A stretch of DNA of 64,000 bases from Berberis thunbergii. Its lineage: Eukaryota > Streptophyta > Magnoliopsida > Ranunculales > Berberidaceae. Shown in pieces: positions 34,196 through 45,539 of this stretch. Position 1 is the first letter of the stretch. Each line of letters starts with the position of its first letter. The stretch lies in the NCBI GenBank assembly GCA_003290165.1, contig QNQO01002061.1, positions 1-64,000 on the forward strand. Direction: 5' to 3'. A program made the position numbers and the translations under genes. A model generated the notes under the pieces. That model was given only the letters and a program-made list of their open reading frames with translations, did not search any database and was not told where the DNA came from.

Positions 34196-35161
34196 TTACA
34201 TGTGATCTTCACGACGCAACTTGTTTAAAAGAGCTTGAATAAGAGCATCCCTCTTCTCCGCTCTAGCTTCTTGGCGCATCCTTCTTTCCTCCTCCCTTTC
34301 CCTCCAAATCCTATCAATCATCAACCTTTCCTGTTCTAGTGCTTCCATTCTCTGTCTCCACTCCATCTCCTTCATCTTCCGCTTCTCCTCCCGTGCCTCC
34401 ATGGCTTCTCTCCATTGTAACTCCAATTGCATTTGTTGCTTCATCATTTCATTCAACTTATCTTTCAACTCATGACTATTACTACCTCCACTACCAGTAC
34501 TAACAACGTTCTTCCCTTTCTTCCGTATCTTTTTAGTAGTAGTAGTAGTAGTCTTATCTTCTTCACTTTCTTCATTCTCATCTTCATCATCCGACGATAT
34601 CCTCCCGCTGCTTCTCTTCTTCAAACTACTACTACTCCCGCCCTCCACTTCCAACCACAACATCCTCTGCATTCGAGCTGTAAAAATCATTTGCAGCTCA
34701 TTATAAAACGGGAATTGCTGCTGCCTCATCGCATCATCTTCCATTGTCTCACTTCCCTACATAAAATTACACCCAAAATTCTTTACCTTATAAACACAAC
34801 TCTCTTTCAAAAAATTACAAAAAAAAAGAGTTTCAGTAACGGAAATTACCTTATAACGAGTTACAAGATTCTTCCACTTGCACTTGCACTGATCCGCGCT
34901 ACGATAGTAACCAATCTCCTTCATCTTATTTGATATAATTTCCCAAAGAGATTTATTCCGTTTAGTTTCCATGAACGTCTGATCTAACTCAGCTCTTATA
35001 GCTAAAAACTCGCGCGTTTCTTGATGACTCCATTGAGGTACTCTATCTCCTCCTCCACCACCCCCACCACCTCCAGTATCCAAGTTCATCTGCTGCTGCT
35101 GCTGCTGCAGTTGCACAAGTTGATGAAGATGATGGTGATGATGATGATGATGACCTTCCAT
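34196..35161 (-). CDS. Trihelix transcription factor, GT-3a/GT-3b type
   Basis: A nuclear DNA-binding protein of the plant GT family, which binds GT-core promoter elements. Two exons: 35161-34850 (104 codons) and 34756-34196 (186 codons plus TAA). The intron 34849-34757 has GT-AG ends and joins RYK to GSETMEDD in frame. The total is 290 residues, the length of Arabidopsis GT-3b as I remember it. The trihelix domain (about 40-125) shows the three tryptophans W44, W73 and W96, with ELDQTFMETKRNK and QCKCKWKNLVTRYK; FPFYNELQMIF follows. The C-terminus is acidic, then a long Arg/Glu-rich coiled coil (about 190-285). The N-terminus has His, Gln and Gly runs. It looks intact. Confidence 0.93.
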
Positions 35162-36559
35162 GTATGAAGTGTTAGTGATCAGAATTAAACAAGGAGTGAT
35201 TTGAAACTTGTTGTGGTGATGTATAAGAAGAGAAGGTGTTCGTTTCCTTTTATTTGATGTTAGATCTAGAGAGACAAAGAGAGAGAGTCGAGAGAAGTCT
35301 TTGGTATATTATCTGTCAACGCGTAAACTCTCTATTGGGCTTTCTTTTCCCTTTTTTGTTAATTTATTTAGGTTTTATTTATATATATGAATTTTCATTT
35401 TACATTTGTTCACATTTGGTGTCGTCATGACTACGCCTGATCAAGAAATAGCAAGAAGTAAGATTGTACGGTAGCTGTAGCTATAGCTATAGTATTATAA
35501 CTTGGTCACTAAGTTTTCAACTCGACCGTGTAGTATTATTTCGTGACAAGTAGGAGGACGATGGTTCAAGAATGTAAAATCTAAGGCGGTTTTATATAAA
35601 TCTCTGGGAGCTCGGCGTAATTGTGGGCTGATTAAAATAATCTAATAAAAAGTGTTGAAGCATATTAGAATTTTAAATCAATAGTGATGCACCTACCTAT
35701 AAAATAATTTATTAAGAACACTTGCTAAGTAGATTCATTCCTAAATTCAATGAAGTTAGTGGCTAAAATTTTGGTCACCTAACTACTATGTCCTATGTTT
35801 ATAGGATTGCTTAGACGTCATTTATTTAGTGTAACTATGAGAACGTTTGCTTAGACGTCATCTATTTCTAGAGAGTTTGGTATAAAAATACTGATTTGTA
35901 CATCTGGTAAGGTACATGTGATTGGACTAACTCTACTAATCTCCATTTTTTTCAAATTTATGGAGAAAATGATAGAGTGATTCGATCACGTATAAATCAC
36001 CCTCTCAAATACAAATCAATGCTTTCAAACCAAGGCTCCGTAAATTTTTTTTTTTTTTTTGTCAAATGTAATTTTGCTTCATCAATCATTGAAGCCTACC
36101 TCTAGCTAGGGTACTGTACAGTCCTAGGGTACAACTCATTATCTAGTTATTAGATTAATCACAATAGTAATGGTTTGAATCGATGACCAATATTTTACAA
36201 ACTTAATACATCTTTTGGGTCCAAATCCAAATAAATTTTTATTGGGATGTATTGTTTAATGACGACTTTTCAAACATAAACAAGGAGCTTCAAAAAGAAT
36301 TTAGAAAAAACAAAGATTGCACTTTTCCTTGTCATGGAAAGAAATAGTCGAATCCAACATCCATTCTCTGTTGACATAAATAAATAAATAAAACTAGTAG
36401 GCACCACCACAACACGTGTTTTAACATTCAATCGCTATCTCAAGAAACTTCGACGGCTTGAATTCGTTTGTGAACAAATGTGAAGAGAATTGTTGTACGA
36501 CAAAAAAGGAGGGTAATAACGCGGCTTTTTTTGTCATAATTATGCCCGAGTATTACATT
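35162..36559. other. Upstream region of the trihelix gene and intergenic DNA
   Basis: The first few hundred bases should hold the minus-strand promoter and 5' UTR; a GA/CT-rich tract lies at about 35262-35300. No other gene is recognised. Confidence 0.4.
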
Positions 36560-36715
36560 CATTGCGCTTTCTCTAAATGTCGAGGGAACGTCCGAGGAAA
36601 ACGGTGAGGGAGGGGTGTGACCCTTCATTTATTTGAGATGCGTATTTTTACGAATTTCGAGGAGATGAGTGGTAACAGTCCTCCTCACCCATTTCCTCGA
36701 CGCCTACAAGGGTTT
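36560..36715. repeat. CGAGGAAATG-family MITE copy
   Basis: It starts CTAAATGTCGAGGGAACG and ends CCCATTTCCTCGACG, with an inner palindrome around TTCGAGGAG. It is related to the foldback at 4436-4628. Confidence 0.55.
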
Positions 36716-37358
36716 TCTTGTGATCGCTAAATCCACGTGACTATCATGCATCGCTCTCATGCGAGTCCAGGTAACTGTTACAGTTGACGGTCAAAAAAAA
36801 AAAAACAAAAGAATTTTTTGATTTCGGGCCCACTGAATGTGTGTGCGGAATGGTGTGATTTCACACATGAATTGAGAACCAATGGGATGAGTTTTTTGGC
36901 CTTTTGTAAGATAGCGTGTCATCGACAGGATGTCCTACAAAAGTTAGATCCCAAATGTAATACAACTTCTTCGCCACTTCAAGGTGGTTTGGTTTGGATT
37001 ATCTAGTATCAGCTTAACTGCAGATTTATGGTGGATGGAATCACATAAGAGTTCGAACTTTGTCAAACGACATTATGAATGAAAAGGATTAGGGATTAAA
37101 AAAAAAGTGATACGGTTTGGTGTCTCTTGGAAGTTCGTAAGTTCCTGTGATAGTTCGAGAGTTGATGATTCTTGATTATTGTTATTAGTAAATTTGTATA
37201 ATGAGTTTCAATCTTATGAAAAATTGAAGTCACCTTGTATAATTATTCGTCTTATGAAAAATGTTGGTTTGAATAATTTCACATTAAGTAAGAAAAAATT
37301 AATTGTTATAAAAATTTATAAAACGATAGTTCACTTCTTAATAGTAATGAGACATTTA
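36716..37358. other. Intergenic DNA
   Basis: No gene or complete element is recognised. It ends at the TTA target site of the MITE that follows. Confidence 0.4.
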
Positions 37359-37686
37359 GGGTGTGTTTGGTTGCACGGAATCCTATGCCATGGAAATCTA
37401 TGAGGGGACCACTACATTTTAGGCTAAATTGATATATCACTCCACATCCACCATTTGATTTTGTGATCAATGGTGGGAATGAAAATCTCATGAACATGGG
37501 AATCACATGCCTTGGGGGCTAAGGAGTGAGATTTTCATGTTCATGAGACTTCCATTCCCACCATTGATCACAAAATCAAATGGTGGTCAAATTGTAAATG
37601 TGGAGTGATATATCAATTTAGCCTAAAATATAGTGATCCCCTCATAAATTCCCATGACATTAGATTCCATGCAACCAAACACACCC
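37359..37686. mobile_element. Tourist-like (PIF/Harbinger) MITE, 328 bp
   Basis: It is flanked by TTA (37356-37358, 37687-37689). The ends GGGTGTGTTTGGTTGCA and its complement are classic for Tourist-like elements. Almost the whole element is one long inverted repeat with a short loop near 37508-37520, so its RNA could fold into a ~150-bp hairpin. Confidence 0.9.
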
Positions 37687-38029
37687 TTAGAGAAAAACCT
37701 CACACAACCTAACCCAGATGAAATGCCCTATGACAGGTAATGCACATACACGACCCGTGCCCCAACACTCAACACTGACTTCCTACCACACTGCCTTGAC
37801 CAACAGACGTGGCCACCTTTGGCCAACAACTCTCTCGCAAACCAATCAACAAACAATCCATGTAATATCTGCATTGAAAGCGATCTCTATTCATTTCAAA
37901 CATAGAGGAAATTTGAAGACCTTTGCTTTTGTTCTTAACTAATTTATCCCAAGAAATAAGAAAATAAGTTTTAAGAATCATCATTACCCTTCCCCTAGAA
38001 ATTCTATAATAATTTTATCCATTTGTTCA
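37687..38029. other. Intergenic DNA
   Basis: No gene is recognised. Confidence 0.4.
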
Positions 38030-38650
38030 CAAAGGGTTTTGAGTACAAAAAAAAAAAAAAGATTGCATGATATAGGCGAGGATAGATGAGATAATAAATT
38101 TTATGAAAGTAGTTATACCCGCTTGGGAGATGAGATCAGCCTTCCAACTAGTTAATCTTGTTTGCATTTTTTCCAATATATAATGGAAATCCTTGGTTTT
38201 GCTTCCAGTGATCAGGAGTTGGGTGCAAAGATATTTACCATTGCAATAGAAAGATGTTTAGGAAAAATTCACCGATTTCCAAGAGGCATTTAGTAATAGT
38301 TAAAATCATCTATAATATTGGTACATTGGTCCAAGAGGCTTTTCCAAAATAATAAGGTCATCAGCAAATATAAAGTGTGATATAGAAGGGAATGAGTTTT
38401 TTTTTCCTATAACCAGATATCAAAGAGGCAGTCTCATATTTGTTGATCATCCTACAAAGAGCTTCGAAAACAATGATGAAAATGAAATGAGACAAAGAAT
38501 CTCCTTGTCTAAGCCCCTTCCGTGGACTAAATCTAGACTGAGGAATACCATTGATCAAGACTTGATACTCTACAAGAGACAAACACTGAGAGCTGAGGTA
38601 AGATTGGAAAAGGCCTAAGGCACTAAAGATATCAAAAAGGAAATCTCATT
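38030..38650 (-). pseudogene. LINE reverse-transcriptase fragment (block A)
   Basis: On the minus strand it shows SRFSPRKGLRQGDSLSHFIFIIVFEAL, where the family has LRQGDPLSPFLF, followed by a decayed copy of the ADDL catalytic region near 38345-38365. The frame breaks several times. A similar fragment in block B is at 45540-46110. Confidence 0.75.
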
Positions 38651-38663
38651 ATACTCAATTGAG

Positions 38664-38798
38664 CCCTTCTAGGGAGCGAGGGAGGCACCCATCCCTCCTC
38701 TTCGAGATGAGTTTCAGCATGCATTTCGATGGTGTTGACATTCATTTCGAGGAGAATGAGTGGTTACACTCATCCCTCGCTCCATAGAATATTTATAC
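38664..38798. repeat. CGAGGAAATG-family MITE copy, absent from block B
   Basis: Ends TTCTAGGGAGCGAGGGA and TTCTATGGAGCGAGGGA are inverted. The surrounding sequence TATACTC occurs on both sides, and the corresponding stretch of block B (about 46125-46145) has no insert. Confidence 0.65.
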
Positions 38799-38849
38799 TC
38801 TATTATATAAGCTAAGTCCAATATAAGAGCCACCTGCCTTATTTGCCTT

Positions 38850-39350
38850 TCATTTTTTTATAGGGTCTGTTTGGTTGGCCATTTTTCGTTGAAAATATAA
38901 ATCAATTCCCATGTCAAATGGTTTTTTGTCGTTTGGTTGTGTATTTAACAAAAGAAAAAAATAAAAATAAAAATACAAAATTATACATGTGCCTAGTATT
39001 TTCATTTCTCATGGAATCCATATATTTTGCCCACCCATCGAAAATGAAATCTGCGAAAACAGTTTCAATTCTCATGCTATTTCCATCCTACCAAAGAGAT
39101 GAATAGTGATGGAAATTATCAAAGACAATACCATAATTGGGTTGAATTGAAACGAGAGTACCAGACTAAAAGAGTGTTTGTTTTTTATAATTTTGAATAG
39201 ACTTAGAATCTTAATAAAAAAAAATTTGACGTTTTAAAAAGAATGTTTATTTTTAATGACTCCACTCTTAATTTTTTCAATTTAAAGAATGTTTGTTTTT
39301 ACTTTTTAAACCTAAGGACTCCTAAACGAAACAAAATTTTGCAAAGACGT
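38850..39350. repeat. Two small probable MITEs in block A
   Basis: About 38862-39100 starts TAGGGTCTGTTTGGTTGG, and about 39168-39350 starts AGAGTGTTTGTTTTTTAT. Both starts resemble Harbinger-type tips, and both stretches are missing from block B (46180-46265). The right ends are not clear. Confidence 0.4.
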
Positions 39351-39429
39351 TAAAATGGCAGATCTGAAAATCACAACATCCCAAAGGGCATTTTGGTATA
39401 TATATTTTAGTCGTTATACCAAAACCCAC

Positions 39430-39608
39430 AGCTTTTGTTCAGTATCTCTCTCTGTTTGAAGTCAAATTGGAAACGCTGGATTCCATTTCTCTCGTACCAT
39501 TACCAGCTACGCTTCCTTCTCTGTCTCTCCAACGAAAACATCTTCTCTGTCGATTGAGATCTATTCAACCCACCACAACATCGATTTGCGGAGTTTGTAT
39601 GGACAACT
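39430..39608 (+). other. Possible 5' exon of the uL18-like locus
   Basis: A CT-rich stretch with GGATTCCATTTCTCTC ends CAACTAG followed by the splice-donor-like GTGAAAGC. The same stretch is kept in block B (46330-46482). It could be a 5' UTR exon, with a further short exon at 39989-40016 that ends AATAAGAG before GTATAG. This is inferred from splice-like signals only. Confidence 0.35.
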
Positions 39609-40026
39609 AGGTGAAAGCTCCTTACGCGCGTTGATTGTTCAATTTCAGATTCTTAGTTCTTCGTAATGAGTATGTTCTGTTTTCTTGTATTAAGTCTGCA
39701 GAACACCTGTATGATATTGTGTCTCCGAGAAAATTAATCGCGTTTTAGTCAATTATGATAAAAAAAAAAAAAAAAAATAGCATTCGTTACAGTTGTTATT
39801 CAGCATGTTCCATAGGTATGAATGATACATAATCATAACTTGGATAACTTAATTCTGAAAAAGAATATGGATATTTTTAGTAGGCAATTTGGAAGAGATT
39901 GACAGTATTTTTTTACGTACCATAGAGTTTATGCATCTAAATTAACAGAGGAAGAAGCATGCATGGTTTGATTTATTTTGCATACAGGGTGGCTCGATTA
40001 CTCGATACAATAAGAGGTATAGGAAC

Positions 40027-41458
40027 CAGGGGCGGACCTACTAAAGGACAACGGGTGCTACCTCAACTTTCAAAATATTTTGAATATATATCTAGCATTT
40101 TCAAAAATTTTAATATATAACACAAAATTATATCATCATTTATAAAAGTTTTAACATATGACTCTTTGCCTGGTGGTTCGTTATAACCTTTTTACTAATT
40201 GATATATGTTTGATTCTCTTAGAGCGATAGATGTTTTTGGTATATTTCACCGCCTCTCATTAACTGTCCCTGATTTTTTTTTCATGAGTTTTTTTTTATG
40301 CATTTTACTAGCTAATTAATTGAAAACATTAAAAAAAGAAAATGTGTTTGTTTGCAGGTGGCATAAAACCCACAACAACCAAAATATATTATAAACCCAC
40401 AACAAAAAATATATTTGAAATAAATATCTAAAATAATCAGTGTTCTAAAAAGCGTTAGGCACTGAGCGGGCGGCGAGCAGGTGCTTAGCGCCTAGGCGGT
40501 CTTAGGTTTTGTATTATAACTTTAATAATTTACAAAAGTTAAACATAATATATTATCAATTACATCCAATTTAATGCAAAGATAAATATGCAAAATTTAA
40601 AAACATGAAAAATTAACAATCATGAACAAAATTTATTAAAACTCAAATGATTGAAGTTGGTCATGATGGGTACTTTATATAAATTGAATTTGTGGACAAA
40701 TATCCAAACCTACTCTTTTATTTTTCTTCAAATTGCATGAATGACATCAGTCATGTTTGGTAAAATCTACATTAGTAAAATTTGTACCAGTAGATCCTTG
40801 AGAATTTCATTAAGTAATCATCATTTGCTACAATTAGACATATACTGAATTAAAAAAAAATAGTTTATTTCTAAAAAAGATGAAAGAAAAATAAAATAAG
40901 AACACAATCAGCCTTATTAAAAAAAAATCACCCAGACCGTCTAGATCGCCCAGACTGCCCAGAACCCGCCCAGCCATTAATTTGGGCGGTTTTCTACCTT
41001 CTAGCGTCTAGGCTGATTTTTAGAACACTGAAAATAATAACTATAGAACACTGTGAAAATATATACCATTAGTAATTTCATACAAAATTGGAGGGTTAGA
41101 ATGGCTCATAAAACCCATTTTTTTTCTTATAAAATTATATTAGGATCTTATCATGTTCGCACATTTCATATTTTGTTACTTCATACTTAATCTTAATTAT
41201 ATTTAATTATTATTTTAGTTATTACACTAATTTTTTTTGCTATGATTGACGACAAAGTGACCTTATGGCTTAAAATAGGACTGTAGGGTTCATCTGGATA
41301 TATATACAATGCACTTATACATTTTTTTATAGTTGTATTTATTAGATAAATGTACTACATTACAATTAATATTTTGTAATTTTTATGTCTAGATGTTATT
41401 TAGAGTTTGTTATTAAATTATCAACCTAGGGTAGGAAAAATTCCTGGATCCATCATTG
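40027..41458. mobile_element. hAT-like element in a putative intron
   Basis: The left tip CAGGGGCGGACC is a common hAT tip. The right tip reads GGATCCATCATTG, a decayed match. Imperfect flanks ATAGGAAC and CATAGGAC could be an 8-bp target duplication. No transposase is seen. A second MITE is nested at 40438-41030. Confidence 0.5.
40438..41030. mobile_element. hAT-type MITE, 593 bp, nested
   Basis: It has 14-bp ends CAGTGTTCTAAAAA (left) and their complement, TTTTTAGAACACTG (right), flanked by AAAATAAT (40430-40437, 41031-41038). The subterminal parts carry GCCTAGGCG/CGCCTAG-type repeats. A fragment with similar GGCGCC-rich text lies near 56140-56370. Confidence 0.88.
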
Positions 41459-41536
41459 CATAGGACTGAGACGATAAATGATGTGTTTTTCAATCTAACT
41501 TATTAAATAAATAATGTATATATGCAAGTATTGCAC

Positions 41537-41602
41537 ATGGATACTCCTAGGTTTCCAGTCCAACTTATAAAAGAGTCGAGGCACAATGACCTTTACGAGG
41601 AG
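41537..41602 (+). other. Possible coding exon before the uL18-like array
   Basis: From an ATG it encodes MDTPRFPVQLIKESRHNDLYEE and ends GAG before GTATGT, a good splice donor. Joining it directly to the next acceptor (41645-41646) gives the wrong phase, so either an exon is missing or the gene is dead. Confidence 0.4.
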
Positions 41603-41646
41603 GTATGTACTACGTTTATTTATATCCTTGAAGTACTAATTAACAG

Positions 41647-41960
41647 CTAATGTGGTGGATGGGAACAGTGGCTGGATAGTAGTCTCGGCGTCATCAGTGG
41701 AACATGCCCTTAAGAATGCTCTCGAGTGTGTCTGCTCTTGTAATGCAAAAGCAGCGGCTACCATGGGTGAGATGTTAGCCATGCAGCTCAAGGTTGAAGG
41801 TCTTGATCAAGGACATGGTCTAGGTATCCATGCCGATGTTAAGAAGGAGATTCAAGAGAAAGGCTTCAAGAACCAGACCAAAATGTGGTCCATTGTCAAT
41901 GTGCCTACGAATCGTGGTGTTAAACTCATTCTAAATGATGGTGACATTTCTGCCCACTAG
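41647..41960 (+). CDS. uL18-like ribosomal-protein exon, copy 1
   Basis: This exon encodes the C-terminal part of a uL18 (L18p/L5e) family protein, which in bacteria and organelles binds 5S rRNA in the large ribosomal subunit. Visible family features are VVSASSVEHALKNAL, the CNAKAAATMGEMLA helix and GVKLILND at the end. It is open from the acceptor AG to TAG at 41958-41960. It has no in-frame ATG near its start and depends on upstream splicing. It may be the last exon of an expressed gene or a remnant. The family call rests on motif memory. Confidence 0.6.
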
Positions 41961-42071
41961 TTTTGACTTGTGAGTTCATCCCACTGCGACAAGTTTATTT
42001 ATATCATGGTGTTAAATTCATTCTAAATGATGTACTACGTTTATTTATATCCTTGAAGTACTAATTAACAG

Positions 42072-42380
42072 CTAATGTGGTGGATAGGAACAATGGCCGG
42101 ATAGTAGTCTCGGCGTCATCAGTGGAACATGCCCTTAAGAACGCTCTCGAGTGTGTCTGCTCTTGTAATGCAAAAGCAGCGGCCACCATGGGTGAGATGT
42201 TAGCCATGCAGCTCAAGGTTGAAGGTCTTGATCAAGGACATGGTCTAGGTATCTGATGTTGAGAAGGAGATTCAAAAGAAAGGCTTCAAGAACCAGACCA
42301 AAATGTGGTCCATTGTCAATGTGCCTACGAATCATGGTGTTAAACTCATTCTAAATGATGGCGACATTTCTGCCCACTAG
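42072..42380 (+). pseudogene. uL18-like exon, copy 2 (frameshifted)
   Basis: Very close to copies 1 and 3, but it has lost five bases at GGTATCTGATG (about 42246-42256), which shifts the frame in the middle. It keeps the acceptor and the stop region. Confidence 0.75.
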
Positions 42381-42491
42381 TTTTGACTTGTGAGTTCGTC
42401 CCACTGCGACAAGTTTATTTATATCATGGTGTTAAATTCATTCTAAATGATGTACTACGTTTATTTATATCCTTGAAGTACTAATTAACAG

Positions 42492-42805
42492 CTAATGTGG
42501 TGGATAGGAACAATGGCCGGATAGTAGTCTCGGCGTCATCAGTGGAACATGTCCTTAAGAACGCTCTCGAGTGTGTCTGCTCTTGTAATGCAAAAGCAGC
42601 GGCCACCATGGGTGAGGTGTTAGCCATGCGGCTCAAGGTTGAAGGTCTTGATCAAGGACATCGTCTAGGTATCCATGCCGATGTTAAGAAGGAGATTCAA
42701 AAGAAAGGCTTCAAGAACCAGACAATAATGTGGTCCATTGTCAATGTGCTTACGAATCATGGTGTTAAACTCATTCTAAATGATGACGACATTTCTGCCC
42801 GCTAG
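42492..42805 (+). pseudogene. uL18-like exon, copy 3 (open)
   Basis: Open from acceptor to TAG, with a few replacements relative to copy 1 (for example ISAR at the end and NQTIMWSIVNVLTNHG). It lacks its own first exon, so it is probably not an independent gene. Confidence 0.6.
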
Positions 42806-42829
42806 TTTTGACTTGTGAGTACATATCAG

Positions 42830-43143
42830 CTAATGTGGTGGATAGGAACAATGGTTGGATAGTAGTCTCGCCGTCATCAGTGGAACATGCCCTTAAGAAC
42901 GCTCTCGAGTGTGTCTGCTCTTGTAATGCAAAAGCAGCGGCCACCATGGGTGAGATGTTAACCATGCAGCTCAAGGTTGAAGGTCTTGATCAAGGACATG
43001 GTCTAGGTATCCATACCGATGTTTCGAAGGAGATTCAAAAGAAAGGCTTCAAGAACCAGACCAAAATGTGGTCCATTGTCAATGTGCCTACGAATCATGG
43101 TGTTGAACTCATTCTAAATAATGACGACATTTCTGCCCACTAG
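42830..43143 (+). pseudogene. uL18-like exon, copy 4 (open)
   Basis: Open to TAG at 43141-43143. The intron end is replaced by the 3' flank of unit 3, so the open frame continues upstream into TCEYISANVVD. Changes include SPSSVEH and GVELILNN. Confidence 0.6.
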
Positions 43144-43180
43144 TTTTGACTTGTGAGTTCGTCCCACTGCGACAAGTTTT

Positions 43181-44820
43181 TCTTCTTACAATAATTTTGT
43201 GTTTTTCTTGTTGAAATTCCCAATTTTAAATTTAGGTGAACTCGTATTAGAAAAAGAAAAGAAAATGAGTAGTTCCCCATGAGTTCCTGTGATTTGTTTT
43301 CGCTCTAATAAAGTTCACTATAAGGTTGGTAGTCCAAGTTCAAGGTCTCCTAGAACATAGACCTGAAGTTTATAAGAAGTTTGCTTATGACAGATGAGCC
43401 TTCAATATTGGCATCATAGATGGTTTTTCATATTGCACCAAATATTGTTGAGTTCAGTGTCTTGCCCTTGAATCATGTCGAGAGAAATTATTATAAGACC
43501 TTATTAATCTAACAACCAATCCCATTCATTGCCTTCCTCAGCAGCTCATCTAGAAGTGGCTCAACTATATTGGTGAGCATGGTTGTTGCTTTATGTACCA
43601 CACCTGTATGAATAGACCTTTTCTTGTATCTAAAGCTTTTGGGGATTTCCTGATGACCTCAAATTTTTAAATAATTTGGAAGAATAACTATGCAACATCG
43701 AACCATCTGACATTAGGACCAACGCCTTTACTTAATGACTGTTTGTGTAATCTCTGACCAATGTCTTGATGGTAACTTGTTTTTGATCTATGATCAGATA
43801 TTGCTATAGAATTTACGATGGAATCAGCAGATAAAGCAATTGGGATTCTGTTATCTGCGATCAGCTTGTCAATACTCTTTTCCAAATGAAGTTTAATTGG
43901 ATGTTTCTTTCCCCAAATGTAAGTGATTAGTTTTAGTCTAGTTCAATGGATGATGTCAACTTGTCAATGATTAGTTTAGGTCAAGTTCAATGGGCAATAT
44001 TACTTATTTTTTCTTTATAAACAATTTTCTTGACAGATGGTAAATGGCGTGATTTTGAGTTCTCGAAGGCACACATCTTGAGGGGGATGGAGGGTTGCAC
44101 CCCCCTCCCTCGCCCATTTCCTCGTTATTTAGAATTTTTGTATTATATATTGTAGTTTTTTCTTGTCTGAATCAATCTCTAGTCAAACAAATTGAGAGAC
44201 AAATATTATATGGGTATGTTTTGGCACCAAAGGAGGTGCAAATTGAGAGACAACTGGATGCTGAACCACTTTTCGGTGCATCTTTTAGGAACATAAACTT
44301 TTTTTTTTGGTCAGTACGCCAAGGGTGAATTGTTCCTGAAGACATTTGAAGAGTATTCTATTAGAGAGGCAAAATTCTGGAAAGAACTTTTCCCAGTCAT
44401 GATGATTTTAACACTAAACTTCTATGACCAATTCCTAAGGAATGTTCCGTCCTATTTGTTATGGTAATTAGTCAAAGGGGGCTTATGTTTGAGATCAAGA
44501 AGAGTTCTTTACATACTGCCATTACAATTATACTGTAATGGCAACGGTTACTCCAATAAACTAGGAGTTGGAATCCTTAACCCATCGTATGTAACATGAT
44601 ATGCTCTCTGGGAATGGCAACGGTTACTCCAATGGCCGGTTTTCCCATCTTTAAAGTGTAAATTTACGACTTGTCGAGTTCTTAGCCTGTCACATTGTCA
44701 ATATCATCTACTGCAAACAGTACCTTGGTGCTTTCAGGGGGAGTTCAATGCAAAGAGCTTGGTCAAGTCTTTTTTTAGAGCTGTTGCGCGAGCACGCATT
44801 TCTCCCCCCCTAGAGTTTTA
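43181..44820 (+). repeat. Downstream half of duplicated block A
   Basis: The parts 43735-43890, 43890-44350, 44380-44530 and 44550-44820 match block B at about 46790-46950, 47405-47850, 47900-48270 and 48390-48660. Splice-like acceptors occur before ATGGTAAATGG (44036) and before an open stretch YAKGELFLKTFEEYS (about 44315-44400), so these may be decayed exons of a gene I cannot identify. Confidence 0.55.
44060..44150. repeat. CGAGGAAATG-family MITE copy, partial
   Basis: It contains GGGGGATGGAGGGTTGCA and CCTCGCCCATTTCCTCG, like the copy at 13650-13745. Block B lacks it: its sequence goes directly from GAGTTCTTGAG to TATTTTATATTG (47590-47625). Confidence 0.6.
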
Positions 44821-45066
44821 CTCATGTATGATTATTTAAAGTGTTTTATTTTGAAAATTTTCAGAAACGCGGCTCAAGTCTCTCAGGAAAGCCCCAATCC
44901 TCCATTACGACACTTTGGAGATGGTTCCTCTAAAGCGACCAAAAGCCTTTTCTCATTCAATACCATGTGGGTTAACAATCCTAAAGTACAACATAACCTT
45001 GATGCAGCTCAACATAGCCTTCTTGAATACTTTCAATATCCATCTTCCAAATGTAATAAAAAATTC

Positions 45067-45219
45067 GAAAATTCTAGCCGGTCTGGTATTCACGCCTGGT
45101 TTGCATGTCTGGTAGGCTAGAATGACTCTTTTGTCCCTCTTTTTTTAAGTATTTGTGATTGTGTTTAAAAGAAGAGGGACAAAAATGTAAATCTGCCAAC
45201 CAGGCCGGCTAGAAGTACT
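45067..45219. mobile_element. Small foldback MITE, relative of 29188-29358
   Basis: The ends pair TTCTAGCCGG with CCGGCTAGAA, and the interior pairs CTTTTGTCCCTCTT with AAGAGGGACAAAA. AAAAAATT occurs on both sides as a likely target duplication, offset by two bases. Confidence 0.65.
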
Positions 45220-45539
45220 CTAAAAAATTAGAGCAATACTATTCAAAAGTACACGCAACCAGTTTATAGGAAGAGGGGAATTTAACCATGTTTGAATGGC
45301 AATAGAACAAAGAAAACAAAAAACATGCACAATAGTTTCAACAGCTCTCAAAAAATGGACACTCCATCAGAATATTCTTGCGGTGCTTCAAAAGATTTTC
45401 CTTAGTTGGCTAGTGATAAAAATAATGTTTTCACATAAGGAATTTAATCCTATGGGAAGTGTGTGCAGTCCACAGAGCATGGATAATTTTCTTATTAGGA
45501 TTGAAGGATGAGGAAAGGTGAAGTGAAGGGGAATAACTC

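Larger units (their letters stand above)
41607..43180 (+). repeat. Four-copy tandem array of a uL18-like exon
   Basis: Unit 1 (41607-42031) is 425 bp. Unit 2 (42032-42451) is 420 bp, shorter by exactly the 5-base deletion in its coding part. Unit 3 starts at 42452 and is cut short after its stop. Unit 4 (about 42823-43180) lacks the intron part. Each of the first three units contains intron end, acceptor TTAACAG, exon and 3' flank, so the array arose by duplication of genomic DNA, not of mRNA. Confidence 0.9.

Noticed and set aside
34427..34933. 168-codon plus-strand frame
   Set aside because: It runs antisense across both exons and the intron of the trihelix gene; the gene on the minus strand explains the openness.
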